Below, piece by piece: positions 53,617-61,490 of a stretch of 64,000 bases of DNA. Under the pieces are notes generated by a model. That model was not told the DNA's origin, searched no databases, and saw only the letters and a list, made by a program, of their open reading frames with translations. This DNA is from JBBWZH01 sp035544115 (GTDB taxonomy: Bacteria; Actinomycetota; Actinomycetes; Mycobacteriales; CADCTP01), in NCBI GenBank assembly GCA_963714145.1, contig OY970235.1, positions 9,920,001 through 9,984,000 on the forward strand, written 5' to 3'. The translations under genes and the position numbers were made by a program. Each line of letters begins with the position of its first letter. Position 1 is the stretch's first letter.

Positions 53617-54579
53617 ATGCGGAACTGGGCGGTGCTGCGGAAGTTGTCCGGGCGGACCCAGCCGGTCGGGCCACCGCCGGCAGCCCCGCCCCAGCCCTCG
53701 CCGACAGCCGCCGAGGGCCCGATCACGCCGGGCACCGGGGCCGGGCCGGCCGCGGCGGCAGCGCCCGGGCCCGGGACGGGCGGAATGCCGGCTGAGCCGG
53801 CGGCACAGTCGTCGGACCCGGCTGGGCCGGGAACGCCGGTCGGGCCCGCGGAGCCGGTCGGGCCCGCGGAGCCGGTCGGGCCCGCGGAGCCGGTCGGGCC
53901 CGCCGAGCCGGTCGGGCCCGCACTGCCGGTCGGGCCCGCGGAACAGATCGGGCCCGCGGCGCCGGTCGGGCCCGCGGAACAGGTCGGGCTCGCGGAGGCG
54001 GTCGGGGCGGCAGCCGCCGGGGCGGGGCTGATCGAGTTGGGGCCGGCCGCGCCGGGGCTGATCGAGCTCGGGCCGGTCGTGCCGGCCGCGGACCCCGCGC
54101 CCGGGACGGGTGGGCGGCCGGCACCGGACGAGCCCGCCGCCCGGCCCGCGGCTCAGGCCCGGCCCGCGGCTCAGGCGCTGCCCGCGGCTCAGTCGCTGCC
54201 TGCGGCTCGGGCGCTGCCCGCGGCGGGGCGGCTGCGGGCCGGGCTGGACGGCGCCGAGCGGGTGGCCGGCGTGCTGCGCGACGACGTGTGGCCGGACCCG
54301 TACCGGGCGCGCCGCCCGCCGTTCGTCAGCGGCTACCGGGACGTCCTGGCCGAGCTGGTCACGCTGATGCGCCAACTGCTCGCGGTGGACGGGCTGGACC
54401 TGACCCTGCTGGGCAACCTGGTCATGTTCCACCAGCGCACCAACGAGTTCGCCGGTGGCGCCATCTGGCCGGTGGCGCTGGTCGAGCACGGCAAGGCGGC
54501 CGAGGTGATCAGGTACTGCGAGCAGTCGGCCGCGCTGCTGCGGGCGCTGCTACCGCTGCCGGCCCGCGACCGCGGCTGA
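53617..54579 (+). CDS. Hypothetical protein with hexapeptide repeats
   Basis: Predicted 320 residues from ATG 53617 with GGGAG upstream. The N-terminus is short and basic (MRNWAVLRKLSGRTQPVG). Residues about 25-210 are Pro/Ala/Gly-rich. They include nine GPAEPV-type hexapeptides, an AGLIELGP pair and four APAAQ-like units. The last 110 residues (LRAGLDGAERVAGVLRDDVW and onward: VSGYRDVLAELVTLMRQLLA, LLGNLVMFHQRTNEFAGGAI) look like a compact helical domain with no family I recognise. There is no signal peptide or membrane segment. The coding reality of the repeat part rests on the in-frame, 18-bp periodicity and the good ribosome site. Confidence 0.6.
   Translation: MRNWAVLRKLSGRTQPVGPPPAAPPQPSPTAAEGPITPGTGAGPAAAAAPGPGTGGMPAEPAAQSSDPAGPGTPVGPAEPVGPAEPVGPAEPVGPAEPVGPALPVGPAEQIGPAAPVGPAEQVGLAEAVGAAAAGAGLIELGPAAPGLIELGPVVPAADPAPGTGGRPAPDEPAARPAAQARPAAQALPAAQSLPAARALPAAGRLRAGLDGAERVAGVLRDDVWPDPYRARRPPFVSGYRDVLAELVTLMRQLLAVDGLDLTLLGNLVMFHQRTNEFAGGAIWPVALVEHGKAAEVIRYCEQSAALLRALLPLPARDRG
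53838..54000. repeat. 18-bp in-frame minisatellite (GPAEPV)
   Basis: About nine units related to GGTCGGGCCCGCGGAGCC, degenerating toward the 3' end (GAACAG, GCGCCG, GAGGCG variants). The first four are almost identical, suggesting recent expansion. Confidence 0.85.
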
Positions 54580-54590
54580 GCCGGGCCGCC

Positions 54591-54674
54591 CTGCGGCGGA
54601 GCCGGGCCCGCCCCCCTGCGGCGGAGCCGGGCCCGCCCCGGCCGAGGCGTCCGTGGTTGAGCGTCCGTGGTTGA
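54591..54674. repeat. Two small tandem duplications between genes
   Basis: A 24-bp block beginning CTGCGGCGGAGCCGGGCCCG occurs at 54591 and 54616. A 14-bp block GCGTCCGTGGTTGA occurs at 54647 and 54661. Both are non-coding and probably arose by slippage. Confidence 0.7.
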
Positions 54675-54680
54675 GGTCGT

Positions 54681-54704
54681 GGCCCGGCGTGGCGGCGCCG
54701 GGCC
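54681..54704 (-). terminator. Terminator of the GH5 gene
   Basis: Nine-bp arms GGCCCGGCG/CGCCGGGCC with a six-base loop, 18 bases beyond the GH5 stop. Confidence 0.65.
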
Positions 54705-54722
54705 CCGACATCTCGCGTCAGG

Positions 54723-56228
54723 TCAGTTGCTGACGCTGGCCAGGCGGGTTTTCAGGCCCTGGCCGAAGTTGGTCGCCGTGCCGTTGAAGTCGCTGACCAG
54801 GGACGGCCCGGTGCTGCAGTCCCAGTTGTTCCAGGTCCAGCCGAGGTAGCCCACGCCGTGCGCGTCGGCCCAGCTCATCAGGCCGTCGACGAAGCCGTGC
54901 GCGCAGTCGTTCTCGCCGATCTCGCTGAGCGTCAGCGGGACCTGCGCGGCGACCGGGGCCAGTTGGCTGTCCCAGCAGGCGCTGTTCGAGCAGGTGTTGA
55001 AGTTGTAGATGTGCGCGAACGCCATCAGGTTGTTCATCGGGTCGGTCGGCCGGAACTGCAGCCACTGGGTCAGGTCGTTCGAGAACGCCAGCCCGCCGAC
55101 CATGATGATGTTGCCGGCGCCGGTGCCGCGGACGGAGTTCACCAGGCTCTGGAAACCGGCCACCTGGTAGCCGATGCCCGGGCAGGTGCCGCCGTTCTTG
55201 AAGCAGTTCCAGCCGGCGGTCGCGCTGCTGCCCTGCGCCCGCTCCGGGAACGGCTCGTTGAACAGGTCGAGGATGACCGCGTTGTTGCCCTTGAACGCGT
55301 TCGCCACGCTGGTCCAGAACGCCGGCGCGTTCTGCGCGTCCGGCATCGGCTTCTGGCAGGTCGCCTTCACGTCGCTGCAGCCGGCGGACGGGCCGGTGTA
55401 CTGGCCGAAGTTCCAGTGCATCTCCAGGATCGGGTTGATGCCGCTGGCGACCAGCAGGTTCACGTAGTTGCGGACGTTGGTCTGGTACGCCGCGCCGCTG
55501 GCGCCGCCGGCCGGCACGCTGCTGGTGCCCAGCCAGCATTCCTCGTTCAGCGGCACCCGGACCACCCGGATCTTCCAGGTGCGCATCGCGTTGATCGAGG
55601 CCTGGTCCATCGGGCCGTTCCACATGCCGTTGCCCTGGATGCAGGCGAACTCGCCGCCGGACCGGTTCACGCCGAGCAGCCGGACGGTCTGCCCGGACGC
55701 GTTCACGATGTGGTTGCCGCTGACGTGCAGCGCCGGGGCCGCGCCGTTCGGTGGCGGGTTGGTCGGTGGGGTCGTCGGGGGTGTGGTGGGCGGCGTGGTC
55801 GGCGGGTTCGTCGGCGGGACGGTGCCGGTGCAGGTGGTGCCGTTGACTGTGAACGCGGTCGGCATCGCGTTGACCCCGGTCCAGGACGCGTTGAAGCCCG
55901 CGCTGACCGACGCGTTGGTGGCCACCGAGCCGTTCCAGCTCAGGTTGGTGGCGGTTACGTTCGCGCCGCTCTGCGCCCAGGTCGCTTCCCAGCCGGACGA
56001 GATGACCTGCCCGGCCGGGAACGCGAAGCGGAGCGACCAGCCGGTCAGCGGGTCGCCCAGGTTGGTGATCGTGACCCGGCCGCCGAAGCCGGTGTCCCAC
56101 TGGTTCTGGATGGTGTAGTCGACCCGGCAGCCGGGCGCGGCGGACGCGGCGTTCGGCAGCACCGAGATCAGCCCACCCGCTGCCAGTACCGCCGCCCCTG
56201 ACACGGCCAGGGCAGTACGACGTCTCAT
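54723..56228 (-). CDS. Secreted GH5 cellulase with CBM2
   Basis: Predicted 501 residues from ATG 56228 (GGGAGG upstream at 11 bases). Sec signal about 1-30. CBM2 (about 31-135): CRVDYTIQNQWDTGFGGRVT and surface Trp residues GWSLRFAFPAGQ, SSGWEATWAQSG, SAGFNASWTGVN, closed by Cys pairs. A Thr-Pro linker (PPTTPP repeats) follows. The GH5 barrel (about 165-500) has VRLLGVNRSGGEFACIQG, VRVPLNEECWLG, ILEMHWNF, VILDLFNEPFPE (acid/base Glu) and LTLSEIGENDCAHGF (nucleophile Glu). An endo-beta-1,4-glucanase or related activity is expected. A CebR-like operator sits upstream. Confidence 0.92.
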   Translation of the reverse strand: MRRRTALAVSGAAVLAAGGLISVLPNAASAAPGCRVDYTIQNQWDTGFGGRVTITNLGDPLTGWSLRFAFPAGQVISSGWEATWAQSGANVTATNLSWNGSVATNASVSAGFNASWTGVNAMPTAFTVNGTTCTGTVPPTNPPTTPPTTPPTTPPTNPPPNGAAPALHVSGNHIVNASGQTVRLLGVNRSGGEFACIQGNGMWNGPMDQASINAMRTWKIRVVRVPLNEECWLGTSSVPAGGASGAAYQTNVRNYVNLLVASGINPILEMHWNFGQYTGPSAGCSDVKATCQKPMPDAQNAPAFWTSVANAFKGNNAVILDLFNEPFPERAQGSSATAGWNCFKNGGTCPGIGYQVAGFQSLVNSVRGTGAGNIIMVGGLAFSNDLTQWLQFRPTDPMNNLMAFAHIYNFNTCSNSACWDSQLAPVAAQVPLTLSEIGENDCAHGFVDGLMSWADAHGVGYLGWTWNNWDCSTGPSLVSDFNGTATNFGQGLKTRLASVSN

Positions 56229-56588
56229 TGTGAATGACCTCCCACCGCGCGGGATTCGGCCCCCGCGCGGAACGGAACGGGCACCTGCAGCCGCAGAGAC
56301 GTCGCCGCGCCCCAAGCCCGGGAGGTGGCGGCCCCGGTGGGAAGCCCTGAGCTCAAGTGAGAGCGCTCTCAATCCTCCGCGCCGATCCGGCAATGTCAAG
56401 GCATCTCATCCCGTACCTGTCCGGATCGGACAATCGACGCCGTCCGTCGCGGTGCCAGTGCGGACCGTAGTAGTCGGCCCGGCCCGCCAACCCTGGGTGC
56501 GTTCGGCTACTCATCCCGGGAGAGACTCCACCTCCGTGCCGGTGGTGGGACCGGCCCGGACCCGTACCCGATTCGATGGGAGACCCAA
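56229..56588. other. Intergenic region between GH5 and the serine hydrolase gene
   Basis: About 360 bases with no gene. It contains the GH5 promoter side, the operator at 56358-56371, and on the right the promoter of the serine hydrolase gene. Confidence 0.5.
56358..56371. promoter_or_regulatory. CebR/CelR-like operator
   Basis: Perfect palindrome TGAGAGCGCTCTCA. The known CebR/CelR box of actinomycetes is TGGGAGCGCTCCCA, so this differs by one symmetric base pair. It lies 130 bases before the GH5 ATG and predicts cellobiose-dependent derepression. Confidence 0.75.
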
Positions 56589-57641
56589 GTGGCAGGGCAA
56601 CTGAACCGGCGGGCCGCGCTCGGCCTGGGCACCGTGGTGGCCGGCGGCGCTGTGCTCGGCGCGGCGAAGGCGGCCGGCGCGGTCGGCGGCGGTGCCGAAC
56701 CGGCCGCGAACGCCGAACCGGCCGCGACCCCACCGGGCGTGCCGAAGCCGGCGCTGGCCTGGCTGGACAAGGTGTACCGGTGGCAGACCGCACTGGCCGG
56801 CGGCACCTGGAACTCGTACGTCAGCCTCACCGACGAGACCGGCGTCCCACAGCCGGCCGTGGTGCAGGACGCGGACACGGTGGTCCAGGCGTACAGCGTG
56901 AACAAGCTCGCGGTGGCCACCGCGCTGCTGGACAAGGTGGACCGCGGGCTGATCGCGCTCGACCAGCACGTCGACGTCACCGCGGCCATCGTCATCCCGG
57001 ACGGCGACGGCATCTTCCGGCTGGACCGGGCCTACCCGTCCTCGATCACCGTCGGGCACGCGCTGGCCGCGCTGCTGACCATCTCGGACGACACCGCGGT
57101 GCGGCTGTGCGGGCTGGTCGTCCCGGCGGCCGAGCTGAACGCGATCATGGTGGCCAAGGGCTTCCCGCACACGCAGGTGGTGCCGGTGGCCAACCCGAAC
57201 CGGTTCTTCCTCGGTACCACCACGCCGAAGGAGACGCACGACCTGCTGCGCGCGCTGGTCGGCGGCACGCTGCTGTCCGCCGCGTCGACCGACCACCTGC
57301 TCAGCCTGATCCGGTCGCCGATCGCGTTCACCGACGGCATCCGCCGGACCATGTCCTCGGACGAGCGGCTGCGGATCGGCACCAAGGCCGGCTGGTTCGC
57401 CGACGGCCGGAACGAGGCCGGCATCATGTTCGACCCGTCCGGCGCCCCGGTGCTGACGTACTCGTTCTTCGCGCACGGGCAAGCGCACCCGGAGGACTTC
57501 GGCGCCACCCACCCGGCGGTGCAGGCGCGGGCCGTTATCGGCCGCCGCTACCTGGACGCGGTCGACCGGCTGGCCGGCATCTCGGTCGCGACCACCCGCA
57601 GCTACCACGCCCCGGCCTACCGCCCGTCCAACGGCGGCTGA
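56589..57641 (+). CDS. Tat-exported class A beta-lactamase-like serine hydrolase
   Basis: Predicted 350 residues from GTG 56589 with GGGAGA upstream. Tat signal (NRRAALGLGTVVAGGAVLGA). Motif 1 is AYSVNKLAVATALLDK (Ser-X-X-Lys). Motif 2 is TISDDTAVRL, where class A enzymes have SDN. Motif 3 is RIGTKAGWFADG (Lys-Ala-Gly in place of Lys-Thr-Gly). VARRGLIALDQ-like helix and SITVGHALAALLTIS also fit. The altered second and third motifs make a true penicillinase doubtful. A carboxypeptidase, esterase or diverged beta-lactamase is possible. Followed by a strong hairpin. Confidence 0.8.
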   Translation: MAGQLNRRAALGLGTVVAGGAVLGAAKAAGAVGGGAEPAANAEPAATPPGVPKPALAWLDKVYRWQTALAGGTWNSYVSLTDETGVPQPAVVQDADTVVQAYSVNKLAVATALLDKVDRGLIALDQHVDVTAAIVIPDGDGIFRLDRAYPSSITVGHALAALLTISDDTAVRLCGLVVPAAELNAIMVAKGFPHTQVVPVANPNRFFLGTTTPKETHDLLRALVGGTLLSAASTDHLLSLIRSPIAFTDGIRRTMSSDERLRIGTKAGWFADGRNEAGIMFDPSGAPVLTYSFFAHGQAHPEDFGATHPAVQARAVIGRRYLDAVDRLAGISVATTRSYHAPAYRPSNGG

Positions 57642-57648
57642 CCGGGCA

Positions 57649-57677
57649 CCCCGGGCCGGCTCCCCGCCGGCCCGGGG
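57649..57677 (+). terminator. Terminator of the serine hydrolase gene
   Basis: Perfect 12-bp arms (CCCCGGGCCGGC and its complement) with a five-base loop, eight bases after the stop. Confidence 0.7.
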
Positions 57678-57680
57678 TAA

Positions 57681-57805
57681 GTCCACTGTGGACGGACCTG
57701 GCCGGCGGACCGGGGCTGGCGGTGGTCGACGGGCAACCGGGCGGGTGCGGTCGGTGGGAGACGGTCGGGGTCCCGGGCGGTCGGTCCACTGTGGACGGAC
57801 CTGGC
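57681..57805. repeat. Duplicated palindrome-bearing segment
   Basis: A 22-bp sequence starting GTCCACTGTGGACGGACC is present at 57681 and 57784. Each copy carries the perfect palindrome GTCCACTGTGGAC. They lie in the short gap between the convergent serine hydrolase and HAD genes. Confidence 0.8.
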
Positions 57806-57826
57806 CCGGCGGGCCGGGCCGGCGGC

Positions 57827-58957
57827 TCAGCGGGCCGGGGCCGGCATCCACTCGCGGTGCAGGTCGCCGTCCGGGCCGGACCGGCCGGGGTCGGCGCCGC
57901 GGATCCGGATCGTGCCGGGCGGGTCGCGCCGGGCCGGCGTCACGTGCAGCCGGCGCACCCCCGGCTCCGCCGCGGCCAGCCCCGCCTGGCAGCCGCAGGG
58001 CTGCTCGACCAGGCCGGCCGAACCGTACGCCGCGGCCATGATCCCGTTCCGGTCGGTGGCCCGGAAGTCGGCGACCAGGTGCACGCCGGCCGCCGCGGCC
58101 CGGTCCAGCAGCCAACCCAGCAGCGCCGGGCCGGTGCCGAACGGCACCGCCCGGCAGGTCGTGGCGAGCAGCGTCAGGTGCCAGGCCGGCCGGTGCCGGT
58201 GCAGCAGTGCGATCCCGACCGTGCCGTGCGGGCCGAACCGGTCGGCCATCGTGACCAGCAGCAGCAGGTGCCGCGGGTCGGCCAGCTCGGCGCGCAGGTC
58301 GGCCACCGCCCGGGGTGCCCCGGTCGCGGTCAGCTGGCCGGCCCGCTGGGTCAGCTCCGCCACCCGGGGCAGGTCAGCGCTGGTGGCGGCGCCGATCAGC
58401 ATGGTCAGGTCGAGCGTGCGCAGGAACTCGGCGTCCGGGCCGGGGAAGCCGGAGCGGGCCGCCTCCCGCCGGAACCCGGCCTGGTAGCGCTCGCGGCGGC
58501 GGCGCCCGTCCGGGGTGACCGCGGCCGGGCTGAACTCCGGCAGGCTGGGCAGCGCCGGCACCTGCCGGGCCGGATAGCAGCGGACCGCCGGAAGGTGCAC
58601 GGCGACCTCGGCGCACCCGCCCGGCTGCCCGTCGACCACCGCCAGCGCCGGCTCGGCGACGCCCAGCCCGGCCGCGATCGCCCGCACCGACTCCGCCTTC
58701 GGGGCCCAGCCGATCCGCGGCAGCACCAGGTAGTCGGCCACGCCGAGCCGCTGCAGCCGGGCCCGGGCCCGGTCCGGGTCGTTGCGGCTGGCCACCGACT
58801 GCAGCACGCCGCGGCGGTCCAGCGTCCGGATCACATCCAGCACGGCCGGGGCCAGTTCGCCCGCGTCCCCGTCGGCCAGGGTGCCGCGCCACAGCGTGCC
58901 GTCCAGGTCCCAGACCAGGCACTTGACGAGCGCCGCCGGCCCCCGGCTGTCGGTCAC
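57827..58957 (-). CDS. HAD-IIIC (FkbH-like) phosphatase fused to a GNAT-like region
   Basis: Predicted 376 residues from GTG 58957 with AGGAGG five bases upstream. The HAD motif is VKCLVWDLDGTLWRGTLAD (nucleophile Asp and +2 Asp). VLQSVASRNDPDRARARLQR (motif II) and IGWAPKAESVRAIAAGLGVA plus LAVVDGQPGGCAEVAVHLP (motifs III/IV) follow. In FkbH the last motif is DD(N/S)P; here it is VDGQP, a notable change. The C-terminal half (RERYQAGFRREAARSGFPGP...LATTCRAVPFGTGPALLGWL) matches the acyltransferase-like part. FkbH proteins load glyceryl units onto carrier proteins in polyketide pathways. No such pathway is seen here. Confidence 0.85.
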   Translation of the reverse strand: MTDSRGPAALVKCLVWDLDGTLWRGTLADGDAGELAPAVLDVIRTLDRRGVLQSVASRNDPDRARARLQRLGVADYLVLPRIGWAPKAESVRAIAAGLGVAEPALAVVDGQPGGCAEVAVHLPAVRCYPARQVPALPSLPEFSPAAVTPDGRRRRERYQAGFRREAARSGFPGPDAEFLRTLDLTMLIGAATSADLPRVAELTQRAGQLTATGAPRAVADLRAELADPRHLLLLVTMADRFGPHGTVGIALLHRHRPAWHLTLLATTCRAVPFGTGPALLGWLLDRAAAAGVHLVADFRATDRNGIMAAAYGSAGLVEQPCGCQAGLAAAEPGVRRLHVTPARRDPPGTIRIRGADPGRSGPDGDLHREWMPAPAR

Positions 58958-59040
58958 CCACACCTCCTGACGGGCAGCGGCCAGCCACCACCGGGCGGGC
59001 GGTCCGCCGGTGCGGGACACCGTCTGCCGCCGGCCGGACC

Positions 59041-59059
59041 GGTTACAAGCCTTGTGACC
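59041..59059. promoter_or_regulatory. Near-palindrome between HAD and CorA-like genes
   Basis: GGTTACAAGCCTTGTGACC is a 19-bp palindrome with a single mismatch, placed between the divergent starts 58957 and 59235. It may be an operator. No regulator gene is adjacent. Confidence 0.4.
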
Positions 59060-59234
59060 TGGGCTGAATAGACAGCGCCGGGTGACCGGTTTGACCGACG
59101 GATGGCGACCCGGCCAGGTCGGGTCACCGGACCGCCAGATACGTCCGTGCTGCCCGATCTCCGCTGCTACCGTTGACCTTGTTGGTTGGCGACAGGGCGT
59201 CGGGGACGGCCGACCCGCACGGGGGACGATCACC

Positions 59235-60629
59235 ATGGAAACCGGCTACGCGATGCAGATCGCCAGCGTCTACGGGACGCACTGGCGGCGGTCGACGAGC
59301 TCCACCGGCCGGCCGGCGTTCGACTTCGATCTCTGGCGGCGCTCCGGCCGGCTGGATCCGTTCGTCGAGGCACAGTTGCCGCTGGTGCTGGTGCACCGCC
59401 GGCTCGACCCGGCCCAGCTGCGATTCGCCGGCCCCGGGCCTGGCGGCGGCTCCGACCAGCCGAACCCCGCGATCACCGGTGCCGAGATCTTCATCTTCGC
59501 GCTGCCGTTCCCGGCCGACCAGGTCGTGGCCGCGCTCCGGATCGACTTCGACAGCCCCGACCTGAACCTCGACGCCTCGCTGACCAAGGGCATCCTGTCC
59601 TGCTGCACCGAGGCCGAGGTCAGCATCGGCGGGCAGGATCTGGCCAGCTACATCGACGGCCTGGCCAGGTCCGCGAAGGCGGAGAAGAAGGCGCTGCCCG
59701 GCCTGCGGGGCCGGCGCACCGGCCTGCCGCTGGAGCGGCACCACCTGGTGCTGATCCGCGAGCTGAACGACACCCGCCCGCCGGACGACGACGTGATCAT
59801 GCCGATCCTGTACGGGATCGAGCCGCCGTACCGGCCGGAGTTCGTCGCGCTGCGCCGGCCCGAGGGGCTCAACCGGGAGGAGGACGCGTTCGGCGCGGTC
59901 AGCGGCACGGTCAGCTTCCTCTACGGGCACGAGGACGACGTGGAGAAGAGCGTCTTCCTGACCACCGTGCAGGCGGTCGGCACCGCGTCCCGGTTCCAGC
60001 AGATCTGGCAGGACGCCTACCACCAGGTGCAGGAGTTCCAGACCAGCAAGCAGGCCAAGGAAACCGGCGTGCAGTTGCGCAGAGACCTGGAGACGCTGGC
60101 CGACCACATGGGCAACCTGGAGCTCGACCTGGCCTTCAGCGTGGAGACCGCGGCCGACCTCGGCCTGCAGACGTCCACGCTGAGCATCGACAGCTTCCAC
60201 CACGACCTGTACGAGGTCATGCAGATCCGCACCCGGGCACACACGGTCAGCGAGATGTTCGTCCGGCTGGGCGGCAGCATCCGGTCCGAACTGACCGCGA
60301 TCGAGAGCCGGGAGCGGCAGCAGGAGGAGCAGCTGCGCGAGGAACTGGAGGCGCGCCGCCGGCTGGAGCGGGAGCAGGAGGAGTCGCGCCGGCTGCATGG
60401 CGCGCTCGCGCTCGGCGTGCTCAGCTGCGTGGCCGCGCCGCTCGGCTTCTTCGTCGGGTTCTTCGGGATGAACGCCAGCCAGGTGCACCAGAACACGTCC
60501 ATGTGGGACTGGCACGTCTACCACTGGGTCTACCTGATCGCGGTGCTGATCGCGCTGATCCCGGCGGCCGCCTTCGGCGCCCTGCACGGCCCGACCCTCT
60601 GGCGCCGCTGGCGCCGCCCCGCGGTCTGA
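59235..60629 (+). CDS. CorA-like membrane protein with GMN motif
   Basis: Predicted 464 residues from ATG 59235. A large soluble N-terminal domain (1 to about 280) is followed by a long charged coiled coil (about 335-395, ESRERQQEEQLREELEARRR). Then come two transmembrane helices. The first ends in FFVGFFGMNASQ, the GMN selectivity motif of CorA/Alr1/Mrs2 magnesium channels. The second is WVYLIAVLIALIPAAAFG, with a basic C-terminus. The overall plan equals CorA, but the N-terminal domain is not recognisably CorA and the TM1-TM2 loop (QVHQNTSMWDWHVYHWV) is longer and aromatic. A divalent-cation channel is inferred. Confidence 0.75.
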   Translation: METGYAMQIASVYGTHWRRSTSSTGRPAFDFDLWRRSGRLDPFVEAQLPLVLVHRRLDPAQLRFAGPGPGGGSDQPNPAITGAEIFIFALPFPADQVVAALRIDFDSPDLNLDASLTKGILSCCTEAEVSIGGQDLASYIDGLARSAKAEKKALPGLRGRRTGLPLERHHLVLIRELNDTRPPDDDVIMPILYGIEPPYRPEFVALRRPEGLNREEDAFGAVSGTVSFLYGHEDDVEKSVFLTTVQAVGTASRFQQIWQDAYHQVQEFQTSKQAKETGVQLRRDLETLADHMGNLELDLAFSVETAADLGLQTSTLSIDSFHHDLYEVMQIRTRAHTVSEMFVRLGGSIRSELTAIESRERQQEEQLREELEARRRLEREQEESRRLHGALALGVLSCVAAPLGFFVGFFGMNASQVHQNTSMWDWHVYHWVYLIAVLIALIPAAAFGALHGPTLWRRWRRPAV

Positions 60630-60631
60630 CG

Positions 60632-60683
60632 CCGGCCCCCGGGCCCGGGCCGGGCTCCGGCCTGGCCCCGGGCCCGGGGCGGG
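60632..60683 (+). terminator. GC-rich hairpin after the CorA-like gene
   Basis: CCCCGGGCCCGGG-type arms repeated on both sides of a short loop allow several alternative stems directly after the stop at 60629. Confidence 0.45.
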
Positions 60684-60782
60684 CTCTGTCGGGTTATGCC
60701 GGATCGGTCGGCATGAGCCTGGTTGTGGCCGGCCTGTGGGATGTTGACCGTCCTGGGTGCGGCGACAGGGAGGCGGGCGGCC

Positions 60783-61487
60783 ATGGCAGTGATCCACCGA
60801 GCCTTGGACGGCCGGCAGTTCCAGCTCGCCGGCCAGTTGGATCTCGGGCAGCCGGCCACCTCGGTGCTCGGGGTGTCCGCGGCCGGCCGGCTGCACGAGT
60901 TCACCGCCGGGCTGGCGGCGCTCGGCGCCGAGGTCGCGGCCGGGCTGGGTGGCTCCGGGCCGGGCGCGGGCTTCGACGAGGAGCTGAGCTACCAGGGCGG
61001 CGCGTTGCGGATCGGCCGGCTGCACCCGTACGACCCGCAGATCAAGCTCACCGAGGATCTGCTCGTGGCCTGCTGGCAGGGCGAGCGGCACTGCCTGGTC
61101 ACCCAGCTGTACGCGGCCGGCACGACCGACCTGCTCGGCCTGCTGCGCACGCTGCGGATCGAGGAGCACCCGGACGGGCTGGCCGTCCGGCCGGCCCTGG
61201 CCGGCGGCAGCGAGTTCACCGGGCCGGCCACCGTGATCAAGCAGGTGCCGGCGCTCGGCCTGCTGGAGATGTCGCCGCTGACCAGCGAGCACGTCAAGAC
61301 GCTGCCGTCCTGGGGCGGCCTGCGCACACCGGCCGGCGAGCTGTTCGCGGACAACCTCACCGACGGCAAGCCGTACTACGTGCTGGCCGCCCCGGACACC
61401 TGGACCACCCTGGTACCGGCCGCCGGCCTGGCCGGCGACCGGCTGGCCGGGCAGGTCGGCCGGCTGCGCATCCAGCTGGTCGGCTGA
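60783..61487 (+). CDS. Unknown protein, first gene of the mau-like operon
   Basis: Predicted 234 residues from ATG 60783 with GGGAGG upstream. No signal peptide or membrane helix. It reads as a soluble alpha/beta protein: MAVIHRALDGRQFQLAGQLD, YQGGALRIGRLHPYDPQIKL, LLVACWQGERHCLVTQLYAA, GPATVIKQVPALGLLEMSPL, ADNLTDGKPYYVLAAPDTWT. I do not recognise the family. The next gene begins three bases after its stop, so it is surely part of the operon with the MauE-like and thioredoxin-like genes. A role linked to the exported Cys-rich product is inferred from position only. Confidence 0.75.
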   Translation: MAVIHRALDGRQFQLAGQLDLGQPATSVLGVSAAGRLHEFTAGLAALGAEVAAGLGGSGPGAGFDEELSYQGGALRIGRLHPYDPQIKLTEDLLVACWQGERHCLVTQLYAAGTTDLLGLLRTLRIEEHPDGLAVRPALAGGSEFTGPATVIKQVPALGLLEMSPLTSEHVKTLPSWGGLRTPAGELFADNLTDGKPYYVLAAPDTWTTLVPAAGLAGDRLAGQVGRLRIQLVG

Positions 61488-61490
61488 ACC

